Part shown: piece after piece, positions 1 through 5,226 of the stretch
How positions within the stretch are numbered: position 1 is the first letter of the stretch
How the letters are laid out: each line of letters opens with the position of its first letter
Assembly (NCBI GenBank): GCA_024644145.1
Contig: JAHELO010000149.1
Location: forward strand, 1-5,234
Direction: 5' to 3'
From: Christiangramia sp.
GTDB taxonomy: Bacteria; Bacteroidota; Bacteroidia; Flavobacteriales; Flavobacteriaceae
DNA length: 5,234 nt
Notes under the pieces: generated by a model
Told to the model about the DNA's origin: nothing
Databases searched by the model: none
Seen by the model: the letters and a program-made list of their open reading frames with translations, nothing else
Program-made: the position numbers and the translations under genes

Positions 1-832
1 GTCCACAGGCATTATTGTGTTTTAAAATAGCGAAAGTTGGAGCTTCACCTTTAAATTCATTCATGAGATTCACCGCTGCATCTACATCAAGTAAGTTGTT
101 ATAAGATAGTTCCTTCCCGTGCAGCTTGTTGAAGATCGCATCAAAATCACCATAAAAAGTTCCCTTCTGGTGAGGATTTTCGCCATATCTCAATTCTTTC
201 CCTTTCAGCTCACTTTGCTTGAAAGAATTCACCTCTACATCAGCGTTAAAATAATTAAAGATGGCAGAGTCATAATGAGAAGAAATATTAAAAGCTTTTG
301 TAGCAAACCTTTTTCTGTCAGCTAGACTGGTTTCCCCATTCTTATCGTTGAGAAGGTCTAGGAACTCCTGGTAGTCTTCTACAGAGGAAACGCAAGTTAC
401 ATCTTTAAAATTCTTGGCAGCTGCTCTAATTAGTGAGATCCCGCCTATATCAATTTTTTCAATAATCTCCTGCTCAGATGCGCCGGATGCTACGGTTTTT
501 TCAAATGGATAAAGATCCACAATCACAATGTCTATCTGCGGAATTTCGTACTGCTCCAGCTCCTTAACATCGCCGGCATGATCCTGGCGATTAAGGATTC
601 CTCCAAAAACCTTAGGGTGAAGAGTCTTTACTCTTCCGCCTAAAATTGATGGATAGGAAGTAACATCTTCTACAGGTATTACCTCGATACCCAGATCACG
701 GATGAATTTTTCTGTTCCGCCGGTAGAATAGATCCTGATTCCCAGTTCGTCAAGTTTCTTAACGATAGGTTCCAATCCATCTTTGCTGAAAACTGAAATT
801 AAAGCAGATTTTGCTTGTTTTAATTCGCTCAT
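1..832 (-). CDS. purH: Bifunctional AICAR formyltransferase / IMP cyclohydrolase PurH (N-terminal part, cut by window edge)
   Basis: PurH catalyses the last two steps of de novo purine synthesis in the cytoplasm: formylation of AICAR, then ring closure to IMP. Reading from the ATG at 832 gives 277 codons that run off the left edge; the full family length is a little over 500 residues, so roughly half is present. The N-terminal MGS-like cyclohydrolase domain (about residues 8-125) shows STGGT at 36-40 and the GGRVKTLHPK block at 65-74. IDIGG follows at 127-131 and RYGENPHQ at 215-222. The visible end, KHNNACG at 271-277, is the formyltransferase active-site motif (KHxNPCG in many members), whose Lys and His are the catalytic pair in the family. 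The ATG is supported by a TACTTTTG box just upstream. No frameshift is seen. Identification is certain; only the C-terminus is missing. Confidence 0.97.
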   Translation of the reverse strand, partial: MSELKQAKSALISVFSKDGLEPIVKKLDELGIRIYSTGGTEKFIRDLGIEVIPVEDVTSYPSILGGRVKTLHPKVFGGILNRQDHAGDVKELEQYEIPQIDIVIVDLYPFEKTVASGASEQEIIEKIDIGGISLIRAAAKNFKDVTCVSSVEDYQEFLDLLNDKNGETSLADRKRFATKAFNISSHYDSAIFNYFNADVEVNSFKQSELKGKELRYGENPHQKGTFYGDFDAIFNKLHGKELSYNNLLDVDAAVNLMNEFKGEAPTFAILKHNNACG

Positions 833-854
833 TGTGTTGTGTTTGTTAAAGCTG

Positions 855-862
855 CAAAAGTA
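855..862 (-). promoter_or_regulatory. Bacteroidota -7 promoter box for purH
   Basis: Read on the minus strand this is TACTTTTG, a perfect match to the Bacteroidota sigma-A -7 consensus TAnnTTTG. It would place transcription start near 848-850 and give a leader of about 17 nt before the purH ATG. No clear TTTG or TTG -33 element is visible 17-23 bases further upstream, so support rests on the -7 box and its position. The short leader leaves no room for a riboswitch. Confidence 0.55.
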
Positions 863-888
863 ACCAATTAAGCTAAAAATCTGAAGAG

Positions 889-941
889 GGATGCCGGGGA
901 TTTTGAATAAATTTTGTAACGATTTTTTAATCCCGGCGTCC
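889..941. repeat. GC-rich imperfect inverted repeat in the purH/permease divergent region
   Basis: The left arm at 889-902 (GGATGCCGGGGATT) pairs with the right arm at 929-941 (AATCCCGGCGTCC). It forms about 13 base pairs with one bulged G and one G-T wobble, around an AT-rich 26-base centre. The arms are much more GC-rich than the surrounding intergenic DNA. No T-run follows on either strand, so this is not a standard intrinsic terminator. It could be a regulator-binding site or a structured RNA element; which one cannot be decided here. Confidence 0.6.
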
Positions 942-949
942 TATCTTTA
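942..949 (+). promoter_or_regulatory. Weak candidate -7 box for the ABC permease
   Basis: TATCTTTA matches five of the six fixed positions of TAnnTTTG (the final G is A) and lies 29 bases before the permease ATG. A TTTG at 913-916 is the nearest -33-like element but the spacing of about 25 is longer than usual. An alternative near-match, AAATTTTG at 909-916, lies inside the loop of the inverted repeat. The evidence does not separate the two. Confidence 0.25.
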
Positions 950-978
950 AATCCTTCAAAAACAGCAGATTTTATACC

Positions 979-2235
979 ATGCTAATTTATTTACGCGTTC
1001 TTAAAGAGAGCTTCAATTTCGCCATTAATGCACTTCGGAATAATCGGCTTCGAACCTTCCTTTCATTACTGGGAGTTACCATTGGTATATTTTCTATAAT
1101 TGCTGTGCTGGCGGCTGTTGATTCCCTGAAAAAAGATATAACCGGAAGCCTGAGTGCCCTGGATAACAGTACGATAATCGTGATGAGATTCAATTTTGGA
1201 CCCTCAGATATACCAAGGTGGAAAAGGGAGCAATTTCCTGATGTGACATATGAAGAGTATCAGGCACTTAAAAAAACATTGCCAGATGTAGAGGCGATTA
1301 GTTTTGCACTGGGCGTGCCCGGAGGTTCTTCCATAAAATATCAGGATGTTACCAGTGCGGGCGTAGAGATAGGGGCGGTAACGCATGAATATTATGATAT
1401 CGAGGCGTTTGAACTCGAAGAGGGTAGATTCTTTAATGAATCTGAGGCTGTTAGTGGAGCAGGGGTGATGGTTCTCGGGCATGAGGTGGCGCAGACCCTC
1501 TTTGGAGACTCGAACGGGATTGGAAAAGAAGTCCGCATTTTCGGGCGCAGAGCTACGGTAATTGGTATATTAAAAAAACAGGGTCAGTCCTTGTTTACCG
1601 GTTCCCGGGATGGTCAGGCTTTTGTACCTGCCAATTTTGCCCGTAAAGTATATGGTACTACCAAAGGGACGGTTTTTCCTCAACTTGTGTTGAAACCGGA
1701 GGCCGGGGTAGATAATGATGAATTCGTAGCCATACTGGAGCAGCAACTACGTAGTATGAGGGGGATAAAACCCGGAGAGATCAATAATTTCTTTGTAAAT
1801 CAGCTTCAGGGATTTGCAGATTTTATAGATAATATTACAGGACAGCTTAATATCATAGGCCTGGTTATCAGTGGGTTTTCACTGCTTGTGGGAGGATTTG
1901 GTATTGCTAATATTATGTTTGTTAGTGTAAAGGAACGCACCAACTTAATAGGAATTCAAAAGTCTCTTGGGGCGAAAAATAAATTTATTTTATCTCAGTT
2001 CTTATTCGAAGCCATTATTCTATCTGTTATTGGCGGGCTGGTAGGACTATTTATCGTCTGGCTGGTCTCTATTATAGCTTCGCAATTCACTGGTGATTTT
2101 GAGTTCGTGCTGTCTCCGGTGAATATGCTTATTGGAACCATAGTTTCCGCTATTATTGGGCTTATATCAGGGATTATACCGGCCATTTCGGCTTCAAAAC
2201 TGGATCCGGTAGAAGCTATTAGAACCGGAATGTAA
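979..2235 (+). CDS. ABC transporter permease, MacB/FtsX type
   Basis: This 418-residue protein has the architecture of MacB/LolC-type permeases. There is one membrane segment at about 26-48 after a basic RNNRLRT lead, then a large periplasmic MacB core domain (about 50-285), then three membrane segments near 289-315, 336-366 and 383-405 forming the FtsX domain. The typical cytoplasmic coupling stretch VKERTNLIGIQKSLGAK lies at 317-333, and the family C-terminal signature SASKLDPVEAIR at 404-415. Such permeases sit in the inner membrane and, driven by a separate MacB/LolD-like ATPase, move lipoproteins, peptides or drugs, or transmit mechanical force to the periplasm. No ATPase gene is in the window, so the substrate cannot be assigned. 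The ATG at 979 starts right before the conserved N-terminal helix. It is transcribed divergently from purH. Confidence 0.93.
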   Translation: MLIYLRVLKESFNFAINALRNNRLRTFLSLLGVTIGIFSIIAVLAAVDSLKKDITGSLSALDNSTIIVMRFNFGPSDIPRWKREQFPDVTYEEYQALKKTLPDVEAISFALGVPGGSSIKYQDVTSAGVEIGAVTHEYYDIEAFELEEGRFFNESEAVSGAGVMVLGHEVAQTLFGDSNGIGKEVRIFGRRATVIGILKKQGQSLFTGSRDGQAFVPANFARKVYGTTKGTVFPQLVLKPEAGVDNDEFVAILEQQLRSMRGIKPGEINNFFVNQLQGFADFIDNITGQLNIIGLVISGFSLLVGGFGIANIMFVSVKERTNLIGIQKSLGAKNKFILSQFLFEAIILSVIGGLVGLFIVWLVSIIASQFTGDFEFVLSPVNMLIGTIVSAIIGLISGIIPAISASKLDPVEAIRTGM

Positions 2236-2240
2236 AAATT

Positions 2241-2257
2241 CGTTAAAGATTTTAACG
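2241..2257 (+). terminator. Small AT-rich hairpin just after the permease stop
   Basis: CGTTAAA at 2241-2247 and TTTAACG at 2251-2257 form a perfect 7-bp inverted repeat with a 3-base centre, six bases after the permease stop codon. The stem is weak (two G-C pairs) and no T-run follows directly, so it may be a partial terminator, a stabilising 3' hairpin, or chance. Confidence 0.25.
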
Positions 2258-2337
2258 GTTCAAACCAATTTTAATATAAAATATTCTAAAAAAGTATAAA
2301 GTTAGTTAAATACTTAATTCCCAGGGATTAGCTTGTG

Positions 2338-2345
2338 TAAATTTG
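2338..2345 (+). promoter_or_regulatory. -7 promoter box upstream of the 31-residue ORF
   Basis: TAAATTTG is a perfect match to TAnnTTTG and ends 17 bases before the ATG at 2363, a plausible promoter-to-start distance for this phylum. No TTG-type -33 element is evident at the expected distance. Its position supports independent transcription of the small ORF rather than read-through alone. Confidence 0.4.
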
Positions 2346-2362
2346 GTTTAAAAGCTAGACTA

Positions 2363-2458
2363 ATGGGAAATGAAATTGAAAAGAAGTATTTAGACTCAAT
2401 CGTACAGCTTATCGCCTTTTTTGTCCTTCTATTTTTTACCATAGCGGTTCAGATATAG
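2363..2458 (+). CDS. Candidate small single-pass membrane protein (31 residues)
   Basis: An ATG at 2363 opens a 31-codon frame ending in TAG at 2456-2458. Residues 1-11 are charged and polar (MGNEIEKKYLD), and residues 12-29 form one strongly hydrophobic helix rich in Ile, Leu, Phe and Val. This is the classic layout of a small bacterial inner-membrane peptide. An in-frame stop at 2315-2317 limits upstream extension, and no better start lies between. The ORF has a perfect -7 box at 2338-2345 and is followed after 34 bases by a strong hairpin terminator, so it looks like a complete transcription unit. I do not recognise a family. It could instead be a chance ORF, and conservation in related genomes would decide. 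Confidence 0.45.
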   Translation: MGNEIEKKYLDSIVQLIAFFVLLFFTIAVQI

Positions 2459-2492
2459 AAAAAATCATGTTACTGGAAACTTACGAATACAA

Positions 2493-2519
2493 AAAACCCT
2501 TAGAAGTTCTAAGGGTTTT
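2493..2519. terminator. Bidirectional intrinsic terminator
   Basis: AAAACCCTTAG at 2493-2503 and CTAAGGGTTTT at 2509-2519 form a perfect 11-bp stem around the loop AAGTT. The palindrome is complete to the single central base. On the plus strand it ends in a short T-run; on the minus strand the A-run at 2491-2496 gives the T-tract. It lies between the plus-strand unit (permease and small ORF) and the stop codon of the minus-strand GAF gene at 2541, so it can terminate both. Confidence 0.85.
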
Positions 2520-2540
2520 GTAGTATAGATGGAATTTGCT

Positions 2541-2996
2541 TTATAAAATTTCAGCAACTTTTTTATTCACCCATTCCAGGAAGAGTTCATCTTCATGAGA
2601 AAATGGATCTTCTGTATGACTGTCTATATCAATCTGGCCTATATTCTCACTATTTACAAATAATGGGATCACGATCTCAGCTTTTACATGAATGCTACAG
2701 GCAATATAATTGTTCTGTGCCTTAACATCTGGAACTACAAAGTTTTTGTTAGAAACGGCTACCTGGCCGCAAATGCCCTTTCCAAATGGGATAATCTCAT
2801 GATCTGTTGGTTCTCCCGCGTAGGCTTTCAGCTTAAGCTCCTCCTTATCTCCATTCTTAAAATAGAAACCTACCCAATCATAATACGGAATGTTGGTTTC
2901 AAGTACTTCACATACCTCTGTAAGGCGTTGGTCCACACTTTTTTCTGAATTTTGAAGTATATCTTCTACCTGAGGTTTTAATTTCTGAAATGGCAT
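2541..2996 (-). CDS. GAF-domain protein, free methionine-(R)-sulfoxide reductase (fRMsr) family
   Basis: This 151-residue cytoplasmic protein is a single GAF domain. It shows YYDWVGFYF at 38-46, PFGKGICGQVAV at 70-81, the NNYIACS segment at 95-101, the EIVIPL stretch at 107-112, and IGQIDIDS at 119-126. These are landmarks of the fRMsr family (E. coli MsrC/YebR), which reduces free methionine-R-sulfoxide with thioredoxin. Cys76 and Cys100 align with E. coli Cys94 and the catalytic Cys118, and acidic Glu107, Asp123 and Asp125 are kept. The counterpart of the resolving Cys84 is absent (GEPTDHE at 61-67), so activity may use a different resolving route or be altered. The start is set at the ATG at 2996: the longer TTG start at 3026 would lie upstream of a perfect -7 box, and family members begin at this point. 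It diverges from xrtF. Confidence 0.85.
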   Translation of the reverse strand: MPFQKLKPQVEDILQNSEKSVDQRLTEVCEVLETNIPYYDWVGFYFKNGDKEELKLKAYAGEPTDHEIIPFGKGICGQVAVSNKNFVVPDVKAQNNYIACSIHVKAEIVIPLFVNSENIGQIDIDSHTEDPFSHEDELFLEWVNKKVAEIL

Positions 2997-3013
2997 ATTA
3001 ACAATCTTTAGTG

Positions 3014-3021
3014 CAAAAGTA
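3014..3021 (-). promoter_or_regulatory. -7 promoter box for the GAF gene
   Basis: On the minus strand this reads TACTTTTG, identical to the purH box at 855-862 and a perfect TAnnTTTG. It ends 17 bases before the ATG at 2996, so the leader would be only about 12 nt. It lies downstream of the TTG at 3026 and argues against that longer start. No -33 element is obvious. Confidence 0.5.
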
Positions 3022-3057
3022 TTCAATTTCTCATGTAAAGAGAGCCCTGTAATTCAA

Positions 3058-3065
3058 TAAATTTG
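3058..3065 (+). promoter_or_regulatory. Candidate -7 box for xrtF, overlapping its upstream TTG start
   Basis: TAAATTTG is a perfect TAnnTTTG match in the divergent GAF/xrtF gap, and its last three bases are the TTG at 3063. If it is functional, transcription starts near 3071 and translation must begin at a later codon, most simply the in-frame TTG at 3084. No -33 TTG is present at the usual distance, so a chance match in AT-rich DNA remains possible. Confidence 0.35.
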
Positions 3066-3632
3066 TTAAAAACTCTACCGAAATTGCTCGATTTAGTTCG
3101 AAAATATAAGCTCGTACTCAGATTTATAATAATTTTTCTGGGTAGTTACTTTCTGTTTTCGAGTCTGTATAATGGATTTCTCATCCTTTATGATACAGAA
3201 GATCCTGTTCCAGATCCCATTACTCAACTGGTAGCGCGGCAAAGCGCGGCATTAATGCGTGGAATAGGTTATGAAAGTGCAGAAGTAATGATGCATTATA
3301 CAGGCCTTTCCATGAAATTAATGGTAAATGATTATTTTCTGGCGGGAATCGTGGAAGGGTGTAACTCTGCCAGTATCATAATTTTATTTTTATCATTTGT
3401 GCTTGCCTTCTATGGGAGGACGGTTTCTACATTATTGTACCTATTTGCAGGTTCCGTGATTATCTATGCAATAAATATCATCAGGATCGTGATCCTTGCG
3501 GTGAGTATTTATGAATATCCGCAATATTCAGGTTTTATGCATTCGGTTTTTTTCCCGCTGGCTATCTACGGGACTGTATTTATACTCTGGTTAATCTGGG
3601 TAAGAATTTATTCGAGATGGAGCAAACAGTAA
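3063..3632 (+). CDS. xrtF: Exosortase family protein XrtF
   Basis: XrtF is a polytopic inner-membrane enzyme of the exosortase/archaeosortase superfamily, thought to recognise and process C-terminal sorting signals on exported proteins. The 189-residue product has membrane segments at about 18-40, 90-119, 121-150 and 160-181. The superfamily catalytic residues are in place: Cys100 in VEGCNS, Arg141 in INIIRI, and His160 in FMHSVFFPL. The size and the short, single-domain form fit the Flavobacteria XrtF type rather than the longer PEP-CTERM exosortases. The start is uncertain: there is no ATG before residue 65, so TTG at 3063 is the longest choice, with an in-frame stop at 3036. The TTG at 3084 gives MLDLVRKYK, closer to how I recall homologues beginning, and fits the -7 box better. 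It overlaps the partner gene by 16 bp. Targets are not in this window. Confidence 0.92.
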   Translation: MLKTLPKLLDLVRKYKLVLRFIIIFLGSYFLFSSLYNGFLILYDTEDPVPDPITQLVARQSAALMRGIGYESAEVMMHYTGLSMKLMVNDYFLAGIVEGCNSASIIILFLSFVLAFYGRTVSTLLYLFAGSVIIYAINIIRIVILAVSIYEYPQYSGFMHSVFFPLAIYGTVFILWLIWVRIYSRWSKQ

Positions 3633-4069
3633 AAAAGCGATACCGTATTATTCCTATAACCCTGTTAATTCTATTGCTGGCAGCGGTACGATTCTTTGAG
3701 GATTCGCTTTTTTATGATCCTTTAATTGAATTCTACAGGTCAGATTACCTTTTGGGAATAATTCCTCCCATGGATATGGCTAAGCTAATGCTTAATCTTA
3801 CTTTGAGATTTTTGCTGAACACGGTGATTTCCCTGGCGATCATTTACATTGGGTTCAGGGATCTTAATATTGTAAAGTTTTCTGTGGTACTGTACGCTTT
3901 GTTGTATGTAATAGCAACCAGTGTTTTTATCTTTTTAGTGCTGAATATAGAACGGGAACATTATCTCGCACTTTTTTATGTGCGCCGATTTTTAATTCAT
4001 CCCTTATTTCTCCTTATCCTTTTGCCTGCATTTTATTATTACCGTTTAAAAGCTTACAATAAAGGCTAA
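3617..4069 (+). CDS. Exosortase F system-associated membrane protein
   Basis: This 150-residue hydrophobic protein follows xrtF with a 16-bp overlap in another frame, a strong sign of translational coupling. It has four predicted membrane segments near 10-25, 62-80, 86-110 and 125-142. Charged or polar residues that look conserved-type sit at the membrane edges: RFFED at 25-29, the R64/N68 pair in LRFLLNTV, GFRD at 79-82, and FYVRRFLIHP at 120-129. This matches the protein family found next to XrtF in Flavobacteria and named for that association. Its biochemical role is unknown as far as I know. A subunit, chaperone or substrate-presenting partner of XrtF in the inner membrane is an inference from the gene arrangement. 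No Cys-based active site is visible: the protein contains no cysteine. Confidence 0.88.
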   Translation: MEQTVKKRYRIIPITLLILLLAAVRFFEDSLFYDPLIEFYRSDYLLGIIPPMDMAKLMLNLTLRFLLNTVISLAIIYIGFRDLNIVKFSVVLYALLYVIATSVFIFLVLNIEREHYLALFYVRRFLIHPLFLLILLPAFYYYRLKAYNKG

Positions 4070-4079
4070 AAGTCAGCCT
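4063..4079. terminator. Short hairpin between convergent xrtF operon and NmrA-like gene
   Basis: AGGCT at 4063-4067 and AGCCT at 4075-4079 form a 5-bp stem with a 7-base loop that spans the stop codon of the XrtF partner. The two convergent genes are separated by only 18 bases, so any terminator must be small or overlap coding sequence. The stem is short and no clear T-run follows on the plus strand, so this is only a weak candidate. Confidence 0.25.
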
Positions 4080-4087
4080 GGTCAAAA

Positions 4088-5029
4088 TCAGATCTGTAAT
4101 TTCTCCTTATTCTGTTGGAGCCACTGTTTAAATGTGAGTAGTTCAGGGTTCAGTTTCCGGGTGGCATTCACATCTCGTATGGTACAGAAATATTCTTCTT
4201 CCTCTACCTTGAACTGGAACATATTTCCAAGATCATCTGCTCCGGGAAAGTCGAAACTTCGGTAGACTTCCGGTGGTACGGCATTGTATTTAACTTTTTT
4301 TCCATAGACCTCAGTAAAAGTATCGGCCATTTCTTTTCCGCTTAAGTGTTCACCGGCGATGGCTACAATCTTGTTTTTATACGTGTCTCCGGCTTTGATA
4401 ATATTGTATGCGCATTTCCCAATGTCTTCTGCGGCTATACCGGGTAGTTGTTTATTATCCATGGGAAAGGTGATTGCCAGTTCTCCATCTTCACCCTTTT
4501 GAGGTCCCATGCCGAAATTTATAAAATTGTCCCAGTAAAATGAAGTGAATAGAAGGGTGTAGGGCACCTTACTTTCTGAAAAGTATTCATCTGCTTCTCC
4601 TTTTGCATCAAAATGTGGTACTTTATATTTCTCCATTAATGTTGGCATGCGATCGTCGTCTAAAGGTATCCATTTTCTTGTGTCTTCAAGTGTAGACCAA
4701 ATCACGTGCTGTACGCCTGCCTCCTTTGCAGCTTCCGCCATATTCTTTGCCTGTTCCAGTTCTTTTTCCGGGGAGAAGTATTCCCAGAAATTGGTAACGC
4801 AGTAGGCCGCATAGGCTCCCTGAAAAGCTTTGATAACAGTATCCTTTTTATCAATATCGGCTTCCACAACTTCTGCCCCCATCTTTTTTAGCTCATTGGC
4901 TTTATCTGAATCTGCTTTACGGGTTAATACCCTGGCTTTGAATCCGCCATCAGGATCGTTTAAAATGGCACGAACCAGACCTCCACCTTGTGCGCCGGTC
5001 CCGCCGACTACAGCTATTATTTTTTCCAT
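4088..5029 (-). CDS. NmrA/HSCARG-like NAD(P)-binding protein (atypical SDR)
   Basis: The 313-residue product is a cytoplasmic Rossmann-fold protein of the NmrA-like group of atypical short-chain dehydrogenases. The dinucleotide-binding loop GGTGAQGG is at 9-16, and LTRKADSDKA at 35-44 supplies Arg37, in the position that contacts the NADP 2'-phosphate in relatives. GAYAAYCVTNFWE at 71-83, HFDAKGEADEYF at 139-150 and FPGADDLGNMFQF at 261-273 are strikingly like human HSCARG/NMRAL1, as is the C-terminal RKLNPELLTFKQWL at 291-304. HSCARG senses the NADP/NADPH ratio and has little or no dehydrogenase activity, so a redox-sensing or regulatory role is possible here but unproven. Length is normal and the frame is intact. 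The ATG at 5029 directly precedes the first beta strand. It converges with the xrtF operon, with no sign of functional linkage. Confidence 0.93.
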   Translation of the reverse strand: MEKIIAVVGGTGAQGGGLVRAILNDPDGGFKARVLTRKADSDKANELKKMGAEVVEADIDKKDTVIKAFQGAYAAYCVTNFWEYFSPEKELEQAKNMAEAAKEAGVQHVIWSTLEDTRKWIPLDDDRMPTLMEKYKVPHFDAKGEADEYFSESKVPYTLLFTSFYWDNFINFGMGPQKGEDGELAITFPMDNKQLPGIAAEDIGKCAYNIIKAGDTYKNKIVAIAGEHLSGKEMADTFTEVYGKKVKYNAVPPEVYRSFDFPGADDLGNMFQFKVEEEEYFCTIRDVNATRKLNPELLTFKQWLQQNKEKLQI

Positions 5030-5045
5030 AATAAAAATTTAAAGT

Positions 5046-5058
5046 ATTGACAATCAAT
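5046..5058. promoter_or_regulatory. Possible operator upstream of the NmrA-like gene
   Basis: ATTGA at 5046-5050 and TCAAT at 5054-5058 make a perfect 5-3-5 inverted repeat located 16 bases before the start codon at 5029. Position and symmetry suit a repressor-binding site, but the arms are short and AT-rich and may be chance. Confidence 0.22.
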
Positions 5059-5191
5059 TAGGTGAGGCTCTTAAATTTAATGAATTCCAGTCTAATATTA
5101 ATTAAATATGGGAATTTTTGAGTATCCGGTTGTTATGAGCAGACCAAAAGGGAGGAAGGTTCCATCTTGATTATACAATTGAAAGTATTTT

Positions 5192-5213
5192 CCTTAAAAT
5201 TGAATTTTTAAGG
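5192..5213. repeat. AT-rich inverted repeat near the right edge
   Basis: CCTTAAAA at 5192-5199 and TTTTAAGG at 5206-5213 form an 8-bp perfect stem around TTGAAT. It lies in the 205-bp gap right of the NmrA-like gene, where no convincing coding frame is seen. With only two G-C pairs and no T-run it is not a good terminator. Confidence 0.35.
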
Positions 5214-5226
5214 CCTTCAAATAGTA

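Noticed and set aside
119..325. A 68-codon plus-strand ORF within purH, and similar antisense ORFs within the permease, GAF and NmrA-like genes.
   Set aside because: Each lies entirely opposite a gene with clear family motifs and shows no domain of its own.
833..888. A possible purine riboswitch in the purH leader.
   Set aside because: The predicted leader is only about 17 nt and no aptamer-like pairing is visible.
3026..3034. An ATG on the minus strand at 3034 as an earlier start for the GAF gene.
   Set aside because: It is out of frame with the GAF gene and meets a stop within four codons.
5108..5170. A 20-codon plus-strand ORF whose end, MSRPKGRKVPS, resembles the beginning of DUF134-type DNA-binding proteins.
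   Set aside because: It stops at TGA after 20 codons, and no adjacent frame continues a recognisable domain. The resemblance covers too few residues to call a pseudogene.
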